Counted from the first letter of the stretch, positions 48,550 through 55,124 are shown. The stretch: 64,000 nt of DNA from Prochlorococcus marinus XMU1402 (GCF_017696205.1 NZ_JAAORD010000001.1:620001-684000); one strand, 5' to 3'. A program made the numbers and translations. Notes: generated from the letters alone by a model not told the origin.

Positions 48550-48735
48550 TAGATTACTGGATCTTTGGTTAAGTTCTTCTTTATGTGCTCTGATCTGACT
48601 CTCTTTCGACATGAGGAGACTGTCGTGATGCGGTAGTAAACCGATCTTGTAATCGGAAACGAAAGCCCACTTTGAATCCTCTTCTGGCATTTCCAGGTCG
48701 ATGCAGCAGAGAACTGACGGGGATCCGGTGTTACC
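48550..48735 (+). ncRNA. ssrS: 6S RNA
   Basis: An RNA of roughly 180 bases right behind purK, the conserved cyanobacterial location of 6S RNA. The closing stem is visible: ACTGGATC (48556-48563) pairs fully (one G-U) with GATCCGGT (48722-48729). The interior is long, largely self-complementary and not coding. A strong terminator follows at 48733-48784. 6S RNA mimics an open promoter and binds housekeeping RNA polymerase. The exact ends are approximate. Confidence 0.88.
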
Positions 48736-48784
48736 TATCAAAATGCTTGCTAAAACAGGCTTTGGTAGGTATTTTATTTTTTTG
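48733..48784 (+). terminator. rho-independent terminator of 6S RNA/purK
   Basis: ACCTATCAAA(AT)GCTTG pairs with CAGGCTTTGGTAGGT around a CTAAAA loop, followed by a T-rich run. It ends the purK-6S transcription unit. Confidence 0.8.
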
Positions 48785-48841
48785 GAATAATTTAGCTGTT
48801 TTTATTCTCTATCAGTGTAAATAATTTATTTGTCAAAATAC

Positions 48842-48869
48842 TTGACGATTTTTTTAATGTATTTATATT
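48842..48869 (+). promoter_or_regulatory. sigma70-type promoter of DUF1651 locus A
   Basis: TTGACG (48842-48847), 16-base spacer, TATATT (48864-48869). Near-identical elements with the same downstream bases (AATAGTACA) occur before locus B at 51289. Confidence 0.7.
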
Positions 48870-48894
48870 AATAGTACAGATGTATTATTTAGAA

Positions 48895-49194
48895 ATGACT
48901 TTAGGAGGAGCTAATGTTTGGACTAATTTTTCTTACGGTTATCGTAATGAGTCCCCAAGTGGTTGGTTGCTTAGCCCAGACCGCAGCAGATTAATTTTAT
49001 TTATAAGGAATAAAAAATCTCCAAGAAATAGTATAAGAATTTTTGCTCATACATATTATGCAAATAATTTTGGTGAGCCAATGGCAATTAAATCATCCAC
49101 TCAAATGTATTTGGATAATGCTTGGGATAAATGGCATGACCTTCAATTAGAAGGTTGGACTTTTGAAGAACTTGAATTACCTGAATCTGTATGA
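48895..49194 (+). CDS. DUF1651 family protein, copy A
   Basis: About 99 residues; conserved features are SPSGWLLSPD near the N-terminus, LFIRNKK, AHTYYANNFGEPMAI and the C-terminal AWDKWHDLQLEGW. Paralogous to the 51341 gene. I choose ATG 48895 (MTLGGANV) because it aligns with the start of copy B (MTSGVANV); the frame runs five codons further up to ATG 48880. Function unknown. An out-of-frame 26-codon ORF with a much stronger ribosome-binding site overlaps its 5' part. It is followed by two small overlapping genes. Confidence 0.72.
   Translation: MTLGGANVWTNFSYGYRNESPSGWLLSPDRSRLILFIRNKKSPRNSIRIFAHTYYANNFGEPMAIKSSTQMYLDNAWDKWHDLQLEGWTFEELELPESV
48914..48994 (+). CDS. 26-residue hydrophobic ORF overlapping DUF1651 copy A (candidate)
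   Basis: ATG 48914 to TAA, +1 frame relative to the DUF1651 gene, preceded by AGGAGG with 5-base spacing (very strong for this genome). It encodes MFGLIF...VMSPQVVGCL plus a short polar tail, one hydrophobic helix. The paralogous locus has an ORF of identical length and pattern (51360-51440). Expression is not shown; it may be a leader peptide or membrane micropeptide. Confidence 0.5.
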   Translation: MFGLIFLTVIVMSPQVVGCLAQTAAD

Positions 49195-49331
49195 CTAACT
49201 TAAATCCAATCAAAAAGAAATTATCAAAAGTAGATAGAAAGATATCTATGAAAGACCCATCAAAATTATTAGCAGAATTTTTTAATGGTGTTGTAATTGA
49301 ACTTGATGAAGAATATAAATATGACTCATAA
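49191..49331 (+). CDS. 46-residue small protein
   Basis: Starts inside the stop of DUF1651 copy A (ATGA overlap) and overlaps the next gene by 11 bases, so translational coupling is likely. Basic N-terminus (NPIKKKLSKVDRKISMKDPSKL) and acidic C-terminus (IELDEEYKYDS). Not recognised. Confidence 0.55.
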   Translation: MTNLNPIKKKLSKVDRKISMKDPSKLLAEFFNGVVIELDEEYKYDS

Positions 49332-49473
49332 AGAATTGATAGATCAAGTTTCCGCAAATTTATTTAAACAAAGTGGAAAGTTAGAAAGCAGAAGATCTTG
49401 GTTGGCAATGAGAAATTATCTTGAACAATTAGATACCGAACAACTTAAATCCATGCTTAAGGACCACGGATGA
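49321..49473 (+). CDS. 50-residue small protein
   Basis: ATG 49321, overlapping the preceding small gene. MTHKELIDQVSANLFKQSGKLESRRSWLAMRNYLEQLDTEQLKSMLKDHG, a charged helical peptide with no membrane segment. Third member of the DUF1651-A operon. Function unknown. Confidence 0.55.
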   Translation: MTHKELIDQVSANLFKQSGKLESRRSWLAMRNYLEQLDTEQLKSMLKDHG

Positions 49474-49483
49474 TTTAAAAACT

Positions 49484-49597
49484 TTATTTAGTTTTTATTT
49501 TTTTCTTAATTCTTAGAAAACCGTAAGTTGCAATGCCAACCAAAAACATATCCAAGTAAATATGCCAAGTAGGAAAAATCTGGTGTATTAATTCCAT
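49484..49597 (-). CDS. 37-residue single-helix membrane peptide
   Basis: The ATG at 49597 overlaps the stop of the ligase-like gene (TAATG), indicating coupling. MELIHQIFPTWHIY, a membrane helix (LDMFLVGIATYGFL) and a basic tail (RIKKKIKTK). Likely inserted in the inner or thylakoid membrane. Unknown function. Confidence 0.6.
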   Translation of the reverse strand: MELIHQIFPTWHIYLDMFLVGIATYGFLRIKKKIKTK

Positions 49598-50346
49598 TAA
49601 CGTTTTATTGCCACTTGCCAATAAGGATAATCTAAATTTGATTTTTCTCTAATCAATTGTAATTTTCTAGAATTTATTTTTACTACTATTCCATCTGTTG
49701 GATATTTACTAAAAAGCTTCCCTTCTAGCCATTGTTTTCTAAATACTTCAACTTGGCTCGTAAAGTTGCATGAAATATCCTGAGGGATCGTGAAGCCAAG
49801 CTTTGAAAGACTCTTTTTGGACTCATATTGGTTAAGTGTTGAATTAAGTATTTGAAATGCGCTGAAGCTAAGACTTTCAGAAAATCCTTCTTTAGCTCTT
49901 AGAAATCTTGAAGCGATTCTCTGGGAGATATTTGGACTTTGGTTAGGTGCATATAATTCACCTCTAACTTGAAGAACTCCTCGTAAAGGGAGATTATTGG
50001 GAATGTCTTGGACTTTAATAAGTTTATTAGTAACGTCTGCCCCTTTTCTTGAAATTGCTTTCTCCAAGGTTCCATCCCTATATTGCAAAGCAACAGCACA
50101 ACCATCAATTTTCGGTTCTATTAATAATTTGGTATCTACTAATAATCCTTTCAAAAATTCATCTATTGAATCCTTTTCTAATGAAGGTAAAACTAGTTTA
50201 TTTTTCTTTATAAAGTAATCACAATTAGGGTTAGTTCTTAATAAATTTTTTTCAAGTTGGTCGAACTGCTTATCAGAGATTAAAGCATTACCATTTCTAT
50301 AATTATCGTCATACCATTCAATTCGTTTTTCTAGATAAGTCTTCAT
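49597..50346 (-). CDS. minimal NAD+-dependent DNA ligase-like protein (adenylation region only)
   Basis: A 249-residue protein. The first ~45 residues (RIEWYDDNYRNGNALISDKQFDQLEKNLLRTNPN) resemble LigA domain Ia (NMN binding); the rest is the nucleotidyltransferase domain with the adenylated lysine motif EPKIDGCAVALQYRDG, RKGADVTNK, VRGELYAP, DGIVVKINSRKLQ and WQVAIKR. OB-fold, Zn finger, HhH and BRCT domains of the ~670-residue LigA are absent. It could be an accessory nick-repair or other nucleotidyl transfer enzyme. Operon with small membrane proteins on both sides. Confidence 0.8.
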   Translation of the reverse strand: MKTYLEKRIEWYDDNYRNGNALISDKQFDQLEKNLLRTNPNCDYFIKKNKLVLPSLEKDSIDEFLKGLLVDTKLLIEPKIDGCAVALQYRDGTLEKAISRKGADVTNKLIKVQDIPNNLPLRGVLQVRGELYAPNQSPNISQRIASRFLRAKEGFSESLSFSAFQILNSTLNQYESKKSLSKLGFTIPQDISCNFTSQVEVFRKQWLEGKLFSKYPTDGIVVKINSRKLQLIREKSNLDYPYWQVAIKR

Positions 50347-50553
50347 TTAATACGATGGCTTAAGTTTTTGGCTAGGTATCCAACTTGGTTTATCTATAAT
50401 CCATTTTTCTCTATCTTCATATTTAACAGTCCATAAAAGAAATGAAGAAATTTCTTTTAGAGTTATGCCAACCAAATATCTTGTTTTTGGACTTATTAAT
50501 ATAAATCCAAATAATAATATTAATAAAATAAGTTTAAGCATACCTTTAATCAT
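50347..50553 (-). CDS. 68-residue membrane protein upstream of the ligase-like gene
   Basis: One N-terminal hydrophobic helix (MLKLILLILLFGFILIS), then a soluble tail with WTVKYEDREKWIIDKPSWIPSQKLKPSY. The stop abuts the ligase-like start (0-base spacing), so it is co-translated. Unknown. Confidence 0.6.
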   Translation of the reverse strand: MIKGMLKLILLILLFGFILISPKTRYLVGITLKEISSFLLWTVKYEDREKWIIDKPSWIPSQKLKPSY

Positions 50554-50584
50554 TTAAAAACTCAGCGTAATTTTTGCGAACTTT

Positions 50585-50842
50585 TTAATTAATGCAATTC
50601 TTATAACCTTCAATCTTTGCTAGTTCATCAATATTCAAACCTGCTTCTTTTAGTAAAGTTTCTCGTATATCGTCCTTATTAAATTTAGTTAAAGCTCCTT
50701 TAGTAGAGTACTTAATACATTGGTTTTTGTATTTTGCTTCTTTGACAACAGGAAATAAATAAAAACCAAACAAGATAATGAAAGCTCCATAGGTTAGAAC
50801 TTTTCTGTGGTTTTTCCACCATTCATAAAATTTATTGGACAC
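50585..50842 (-). CDS. 85-residue membrane protein
   Basis: MSNKFYEWWKNHRKVLTYGAFIILFGFYLFPVVKEAKYKN gives one helix, then a C-terminal soluble part with two Cys (QCIKYSTKG, YKNCIN) that could pair outside the cytoplasm. Unknown function; same strand as the ligase-like cluster. Confidence 0.6.
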   Translation of the reverse strand: MSNKFYEWWKNHRKVLTYGAFIILFGFYLFPVVKEAKYKNQCIKYSTKGALTKFNKDDIRETLLKEAGLNIDELAKIEGYKNCIN

Positions 50843-50926
50843 GAAAAATAAATCACTATTTTCTATTTTAAATTGACTGTCAACAAATTACTTTAGAAAT
50901 TTAAGGATTGCTTAATTTATTTTTTT

Positions 50927-51148
50927 TTAATTAATAGATTTAACCCAAGCATAATATCTTGATTTTCTAATCCTTTGCTCTTTCGAGACTAATCTATCCG
51001 CTGATTCTAGGGGTGATTCTCCTTTCTCAACTTTTGTTGTAATAGAAATACCAAAACCTTTTGCTTCAATTTTTGCAATGCCGCCCTCTAAAAAAAATAA
51101 AAAAGACCAACCTTTGTTCCATCCTAAATAGAAGGGATTTCGATACAT
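50927..51148 (-). CDS. 73-residue hypothetical protein
   Basis: MYRNPFYLGWNKGWSFLFFLEGGIAKIEAKGFGISITTKVEKGESPLESADRLVSKEQRIRKSRYYAWVKSIN. Aromatic N-terminus, charged C-terminus, ending YAWVKSIN. Not recognised. Divergent from DUF1651 copy B. Confidence 0.55.
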   Translation of the reverse strand: MYRNPFYLGWNKGWSFLFFLEGGIAKIEAKGFGISITTKVEKGESPLESADRLVSKEQRIRKSRYYAWVKSIN

Positions 51149-51288
51149 TGCATTCTTTTGGAGATACTATTTCAATGGTATTTTCCTTTTCAAGGAGTTA
51201 CTTGTATTCACTATTACCAAATAAGAAGTTTACGACTGATTATTTCTGGAAAGTAATTTTAGTATTTAAATAATTACAAGAGGAATAC

Positions 51289-51317
51289 TTGACGTCTTCG
51301 AGTAGTACATTTATATT
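51289..51317 (+). promoter_or_regulatory. sigma70-type promoter of DUF1651 locus B
   Basis: TTGACG (51289-51294), 17-base spacer, TATATT (51312-51317), followed by AATAGTACAAC as in locus A. The 5' flank AATACTTGACG is also shared. Confidence 0.7.
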
Positions 51318-51340
51318 AATAGTACAACTGTATTGTATTC

Positions 51341-51631
51341 ATGACTTCAGGAGTCGCTAATGTTCGGACTTATTTTTATCGTGGCAGCCTTATTGACCCC
51401 CCAACTGGCTGGTTATTTAACAAAAAAAGTGGTTTATTAATTTTTTTTGAGAGTTATAAGAAATCTCTATCTAATAACTTAAAAGTATATACTCATCTTT
51501 TCTATGCAAATGAATTAGGTGAACCAGCCCAAATTAAAAATTCAAGACTTCATTCTATTGAGTGTGCTTGTGAAACATGGAATGAATTAATTTCAGGAGG
51601 TTGGCAAATTGTTACTAATAAATTCCAGTAA
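51341..51631 (+). CDS. DUF1651 family protein, copy B
   Basis: A 96-residue paralogue of copy A: MTSGVANVRTYFYRGSLIDPPTGWLFNKKSGLLIFF..., THLFYANELGEPAQIKNS, CACETWNELISGGW. The shared features GWL, YANxxGEP and W-x-x-L-x-x-x-GW define the family. Followed after 2 bases by a Cys-containing small gene. An out-of-frame 26-codon hydrophobic ORF overlaps its 5' end. Confidence 0.72.
   Translation: MTSGVANVRTYFYRGSLIDPPTGWLFNKKSGLLIFFESYKKSLSNNLKVYTHLFYANELGEPAQIKNSRLHSIECACETWNELISGGWQIVTNKFQ
51360..51440 (+). CDS. 26-residue hydrophobic ORF overlapping DUF1651 copy B (candidate)
   Basis: ATG 51360 to TAA 51440, same length and position as the copy-A ORF. It encodes MFGLIFIVAALLTPQLAGYL plus TKKVVY. 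Compared with copy A, about half the first 20 residues are identical and the remainder are conservative hydrophobic changes, whereas the DUF1651 frame shows radical changes there. A CAGGAG site lies 8 bases upstream. Expression unproven. Confidence 0.5.
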   Translation: MFGLIFIVAALLTPQLAGYLTKKVVY

Positions 51632-51633
51632 AC

Positions 51634-51867
51634 ATGATCAAGGTAAATCCATCAAAATGGGAATATCTAAAAGAATCTACTCTAAAACGAAAACGAACGA
51701 AGATTTGCATTACTTGCAATCACTTTCGCTACAGCACTACAGAAACTTTTGCTACTATCTTGATCTGTCCAAAATACGAAAAACGCATACCACAGGGTGA
51801 TCATTTACTTAAAGGTTGCGAGTATTGGCAAAAAAATAGGACGATATTGTCTCCTGAAGCATCCTAA
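51634..51867 (+). CDS. 77-residue Cys-containing protein
   Basis: Soluble basic protein with ICITCNHFRYS, TILICPKYEKRIPQGDHLLKGCEYW: a CxxC pair plus two later Cys and a His, suggesting a small metal-binding (zinc-ribbon-like) fold. Probably co-transcribed with DUF1651 copy B. The frame with ATG 51609 is an overlapping shadow and is not adopted. Confidence 0.6.
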   Translation: MIKVNPSKWEYLKESTLKRKRTKICITCNHFRYSTTETFATILICPKYEKRIPQGDHLLKGCEYWQKNRTILSPEAS

Positions 51868-51967
51868 TTATTCTCTACTTAAACTTCTCTAGGTAGAGAT
51901 ATTTAATTATGTAAACAAAGCATTATTTTATACAACTTAAAAATTTTTTTTTAAGTAATTTTGGAAT

Positions 51968-52069
51968 ATGATTCAGCTCTATTTTTCCATATTTTTATTA
52001 GTTGTGCTTACATTTTTTGCACTTTTATTAGATGCACCAGAATTGGCTTCTTTAATTCAAACATTTTAG
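51968..52069 (+). CDS. 33-residue membrane peptide
   Basis: ATG 51968: MIQLYFSIFLLVVLTFFALLLDAPELASLIQTF, a single hydrophobic helix with a short acidic tail, resembling small photosystem or cytochrome subunits in size only. A TAAATCAG/CTGATTTA hairpin follows at 52077-52100. Confidence 0.5.
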   Translation: MIQLYFSIFLLVVLTFFALLLDAPELASLIQTF

Positions 52070-52140
52070 AAAATCATAAATCAGCATTTTTACTGATTTA
52101 CGTTCTTTATAAGTAAGTCGTAGGTTTAACTTGTTGAATA

Positions 52141-52264
52141 GGAGGGATCTAATGATTGACAGTCCACCAGAGGAGTTAAATTATAAAATTTAAATCTAGA
52201 TAAAACTTAAGCTAAATCTGGAATGGATCTTCTATTTGAGATTCATTCCTTTTTAATTTTTTTC
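52141..52264 (+). other. short transcript candidate: 13-codon ORF with strong ribosome-binding site, then terminator
   Basis: AGGAGG (52141-52146) precedes ATG 52153, opening MIDSPPEELNYKI and TAA at 52192-52194. About 25 bases later is a strong hairpin GGAATGGATCT/AGATTCATTCC (52220-52249) with a T run. It may be a leader/small RNA or a micropeptide. No long gene is linked to it. Confidence 0.45.
52220..52264 (+). terminator. rho-independent terminator
   Basis: 11-bp stem GGAATGGATCT / AGATTCATTCC with one G-U pair and an 8-base loop, followed by TTTTTAATTTTTTT. Confidence 0.75.
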
Positions 52265-52363
52265 TAAAAAAGTGTAAATTATAAAAATTAAATTTTAAAT
52301 TAAAAAATCTGTTCATATTAAAATGATTTGATGCCTAAGACTTTTCTTAGAAAGTGGCTAACA

Positions 52364-52546
52364 TTACCTGAATCCAAAGCCATTTTTTTGTTTTTCCTTT
52401 TCTTCCCATTCATTCATAATTAGTTTTAGTAAACTTCTTATTTCTAAATTCGAAGCATCTGTATCTTTTTGAAGTTTTATACAAATATTTTTAATTTCCT
52501 CAAAGGAATTATCGATTAGTATTGTTTTTTGGTCTGGATTAGCCAT
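52364..52546 (-). CDS. 60-residue hypothetical protein
   Basis: Charged helical protein: ILIDNSFEEIKNICIKLQKDTDASNLEIRSLLKLIMNEWEEKEKQKN. No membrane segment. It follows the 52553 gene after 6 bases on the same strand. Unknown. Confidence 0.55.
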   Translation of the reverse strand: MANPDQKTILIDNSFEEIKNICIKLQKDTDASNLEIRSLLKLIMNEWEEKEKQKNGFGFR

Positions 52547-52552
52547 TGAATT

Positions 52553-52828
52553 TTATAAAGCTCCATTACAGTTAAAACCACTGCAGTTAATGATACTAAA
52601 AATGTTCATTATGAAATTATGAAATCTCTCATCAAAAAAAAATGCCCAAGTCGTAAAAATTGCAAAACTAGAAACAGCAAAAGCAGCATATTGTAGCCAA
52701 TGTATTCCGTAGCTGTCTATTCCATTTTTATCAAAATTAGATTTACTCAAAAGTTTTATTCTTATAATAAAAATTTTTTTTTTAAAAGGAGAGTTTGTTT
52801 TGAACGAAAGACTTATTTCATCTTCCAT
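52553..52828 (-). CDS. 91-residue membrane protein
   Basis: Basic soluble N-terminus, then NGIDSYGIHWLQYAAFAVSSFAIFTTWAFFFDERFHNFIMNIF, a membrane segment with a DERF motif, ending in Cys/Asn-rich GFNCNGAL. The pattern YG-x-x-WL...D(E)RxF is also seen in the 56897 gene. It lies 16 bases downstream of the hli gene, probably in one operon. Confidence 0.55.
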   Translation of the reverse strand: MEDEISLSFKTNSPFKKKIFIIRIKLLSKSNFDKNGIDSYGIHWLQYAAFAVSSFAIFTTWAFFFDERFHNFIMNIFSIINCSGFNCNGAL

Positions 52829-52844
52829 CTTTGATATATTGTTC

Positions 52845-53099
52845 TTAAATAAATCCCGGAATTATCCAACCAAAAAAACCGTAGTTAATAATTAAAGCTA
52901 AAAAACCAATCATAGCTAATCTGCCATTTGTTATTTCGGCATTTTTCCAAAATTTACCCATATAGTTTGTGATTTTTTTCGATTTTTTATCTATCAAATA
53001 ATTTGGTTCTAAAGGTTCCTGTAACCTTTTGATAGTGTATAAAGAGAATTGGATTGTAATTGCGATGATAACAACTATAAAACTAGTAAGAGCATCCAT
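52845..53099 (-). CDS. hli: high-light-inducible protein with an extra N-terminal helix
   Basis: An 84-residue protein. The C-terminal chlorophyll-binding-type helix FWKNAEITNGRLAMIGFLALIINYGFFGW has the ExxNGRxAMIGF signature of Hli/ELIP proteins, which bind pigments and protect photosystems in excess light. Unlike the shortest Hli proteins it also has an N-terminal hydrophobic helix (LTSFIVVIIAITIQFSLYTI). ATGTWACAT palindromes lie upstream. Confidence 0.88.
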   Translation of the reverse strand: MDALTSFIVVIIAITIQFSLYTIKRLQEPLEPNYLIDKKSKKITNYMGKFWKNAEITNGRLAMIGFLALIINYGFFGWIIPGFI

Positions 53100-53457
53100 G
53101 TTTTAATTTCATTTGTGATCAATAACTATCCAAAAAGTAAATGACGTTTGTATGTATCAAACATTTCCTTATTTCTGCTTGTTTGACAGAGGAAAACCTT
53201 AACTTGAATTATTAACTAATGTAACATATTTAAAAAAAATTAGTATGAATTCTTACTATTTCTTTGGAATTCACATTTTTATAGCCTTTAATGTTACATT
53301 TATGTATCTGTTATACTTAAGGATTAGTCATAACTGAATTAAAAAATTAGTTTCAAAGTCTTATTTATCCAAGCTAGATGGACTATTGAAAATTTTTTTA
53401 ATAGGAATATATTTTCAATATTATTTATTTAAATTAATTTTTTTTAGCTAGAAATTA
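53100..53457. promoter_or_regulatory. upstream region of hli with two ATGTWACAT palindromes
   Basis: A 358-base region without a gene. ATGTAACAT at 53219-53227 and ATGTTACAT at 53291-53299. On the hli-coding strand the first reads GTTACATT-AG-TTAATAAT, a partial match to the HLR1 light-response element bound by RpaB. Confidence 0.4.
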
Positions 53458-53577
53458 TTACTTTTGTTTAATTTCTGGAAGGTAAAATTTATTCCCTAGT
53501 GTATAACCAATTGACATGAGTACGAACCCAATAAGTTGAGGTAAATGAGAATTTGCTAGAGAGATTTTTTCAATCAT
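53458..53577 (-). CDS. 39-residue single-helix membrane peptide
   Basis: ATG at 53577: MIEKISLANSHLPQLIGFVLMSIGYTLGNKFYLPEIKQK. One hydrophobic segment with GYTLG. Clean start and stop; not recognised. Confidence 0.55.
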   Translation of the reverse strand: MIEKISLANSHLPQLIGFVLMSIGYTLGNKFYLPEIKQK

Positions 53578-53618
53578 TTCTCAATCCATAAAACATCATA
53601 ATAATAAAAAAATTTTAA

Positions 53619-53801
53619 TTATGTAAATTTATTTTTTTTTGATTCTTTAATTTCTCCAGATTTTTTTAGTGAATTAACAAGTCTTTCTTTTTCTGTTTTT
53701 AAATTTTCTAATGCAGATTTTGTGAATTGTTCTTTAGCCTCAAATTTTGCTGAACTTATAACTTTTTTATTAGGAAGTTTTTTCTTCGGTTCTGGCTTCA
53801 T
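53619..53801 (-). CDS. 60-residue Lys-rich hypothetical protein
   Basis: Very basic soluble protein (MKPEPKKKLPNKKVISSAKFEAKEQFTKSALENLKTEKERLVNSLKKSGEIKESKKNKFT), helical in the middle, otherwise disordered-looking. Unknown. Confidence 0.5.
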   Translation of the reverse strand: MKPEPKKKLPNKKVISSAKFEAKEQFTKSALENLKTEKERLVNSLKKSGEIKESKKNKFT

Positions 53802-53900
53802 ATTAAAAAAACTTTTTAAAAATTTTAGAAGTTATTTTTTTTGTATTAGGTATTATTTTTTACAGTTTTCTGGTTAATAATAATTGTTTACATAAACAAA

Positions 53901-54113
53901 TTAATCTTTATCTTTTGGGAGCCTTAACCATCCAGTAGTCCATTCTGATTTTAGTTTTGCCCATGAGATTCTTTTAATATCTTTTTTATTTTTGGTAGGA
54001 AAAATATCAACCCATCTATCTTCATTTTTACCACCATAAGCTTTAACTTGAAAATGCCTATTACCATTAATAGTTTTTGGTGATGTCCAACAAAGAGTAG
54101 GAGGCCATTTCAT
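53901..54113 (-). CDS. small Trp-rich protein (TIGR02450-like)
   Basis: A 70-residue protein with six Trp, matching the cyanobacterial TIGR02450 pattern: KWPPTLCWTSPKTINGNRHFQVKAYGGKNEDRWVDIFPT and WAKLKSEWTTGWLRL. Function unknown. Confidence 0.75.
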   Translation of the reverse strand: MKWPPTLCWTSPKTINGNRHFQVKAYGGKNEDRWVDIFPTKNKKDIKRISWAKLKSEWTTGWLRLPKDKD

Positions 54114-54138
54114 GAGAAGTTTTTAAAAGTTAAAAAAA

Positions 54139-54225
54139 CTAAAGGTTGCTTTGCCCAGTCAAAACTAAACTGTAATATGCGATCATACCAAGGATAAGTA
54201 CAATATCTAGTATTCTGATGAGCAT
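54139..54225 (-). CDS. possible 28-residue membrane peptide
   Basis: ATG at 54225: MLIRILDIVLILGMIAYYSLVLTGQSNL, one hydrophobic helix with a short polar tail. Plausible micropeptide in a zone full of similar ones; no other support. Confidence 0.4.
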   Translation of the reverse strand: MLIRILDIVLILGMIAYYSLVLTGQSNL

Positions 54226-54294
54226 GCTTTATTATTTTAAATTCAAATTTTATTAAAGAAGTTTTATAAATTTGAGTTGAAGATTTAATATTTT

Positions 54295-54504
54295 CTAATT
54301 TTTCTTTTTGTTATTTCTAACTATCGAGTGGCAAGATTCAGGATGGTATTCATTCTGAATCTTGCCAATGAAATCATAAATAAATGAATCGGGACATCCA
54401 GTTTCTTTTTGAAGTTCCGAAAGTTCTTCTTTAATGAATTCATATACACTCGTTATTACCCCTAAATTTTCTTCTTGGGAGGGAGCCCATTTTTTATTCT
54501 CCAT
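54295..54504 (-). CDS. 69-residue hypothetical protein
   Basis: Soluble acidic protein: KKWAPSQEENLGVITSVYEFIKEELSELQKETGCPDSFIYDFIGKIQNEYHPESCHSIVRNNKKKN. Two Cys and a His near the C-terminus. It overlaps the upstream 54494 gene by 11 bases, so they are coupled. Confidence 0.6.
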   Translation of the reverse strand: MENKKWAPSQEENLGVITSVYEFIKEELSELQKETGCPDSFIYDFIGKIQNEYHPESCHSIVRNNKKKN

Positions 54505-54685
54505 TAATAATTTTTAAATTATTTTCCACAATATCGTAATAGGTTATGTCTCCATAATCAGCATCTGAACAACATAAATCTCCATATAGTTCCTCTAACA
54601 AATCGTACGCATCTGAATACTTATCAAAACTTTGAGCTGTTAATTCGTCATCTTTCCCATCAATTCTAATTATTTTGTAGGTCAT
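54494..54685 (-). CDS. 63-residue acidic hypothetical protein
   Basis: MTYKIIRIDGKDDELTAQSFDKYSDAYDLLEELYGDLCCSDADYGDITYYDIVENNLKIINGE. Strongly acidic, with a CC pair. Overlaps the 54295 gene. Unknown. Confidence 0.6.
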   Translation of the reverse strand: MTYKIIRIDGKDDELTAQSFDKYSDAYDLLEELYGDLCCSDADYGDITYYDIVENNLKIINGE

Positions 54686-54743
54686 ATTTTACTTAGATGC
54701 AAAAAGTATTTTTGATTCATTAGATCATCTTAAAATAAAAATC

Positions 54744-54950
54744 TTATTTAGGAGTATTAGTTGGGTAAAGCTTCTGAATTTTATTTTTCTGAATTTCTAT
54801 TTTTCTTCTTTCATATTTTTTTTCCATTATTTTTCTGATAAATAATTGTGGGATAAGCCAAACTAACGCAATAGCTATGGCCATGAAAGCAGGATTTCTC
54901 CACGTTAACCTAATAATCTGCTGTATAAATTCTTGATTGAAAATTTCCAT
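54744..54950 (-). CDS. 68-residue single-helix membrane protein
   Basis: One helix (PAFMAIAIALVWLIPQLFI) followed by a basic tail (MEKKYERRKIEIQKNKIQKLYPTNTPK). First gene on the minus strand before the divergent SDR. Unknown. Confidence 0.6.
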   Translation of the reverse strand: MEIFNQEFIQQIIRLTWRNPAFMAIAIALVWLIPQLFIRKIMEKKYERRKIEIQKNKIQKLYPTNTPK

Positions 54951-55124
54951 TTATTAAATTTTGATGATAAAAATATCTTTGCTTTCTTTTATAAAATCTT
55001 TTAAAGTTCTTTAACCATAATAACCTTAAAAAATCTAATAAGGAATTTTATAAATTTTTTCTTTTTCTCGTTCGTTTTCTTTTATATTTGGGTTTAGATT
55101 AATTTTTTATTTTTTAATTTAGAG

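Noticed and set aside
51609-51800. 63-codon frame overlapping the Cys-containing gene
   Set aside because: It overlaps the 51634 frame, which has a CxxC pattern and better spacing after the DUF1651 stop.
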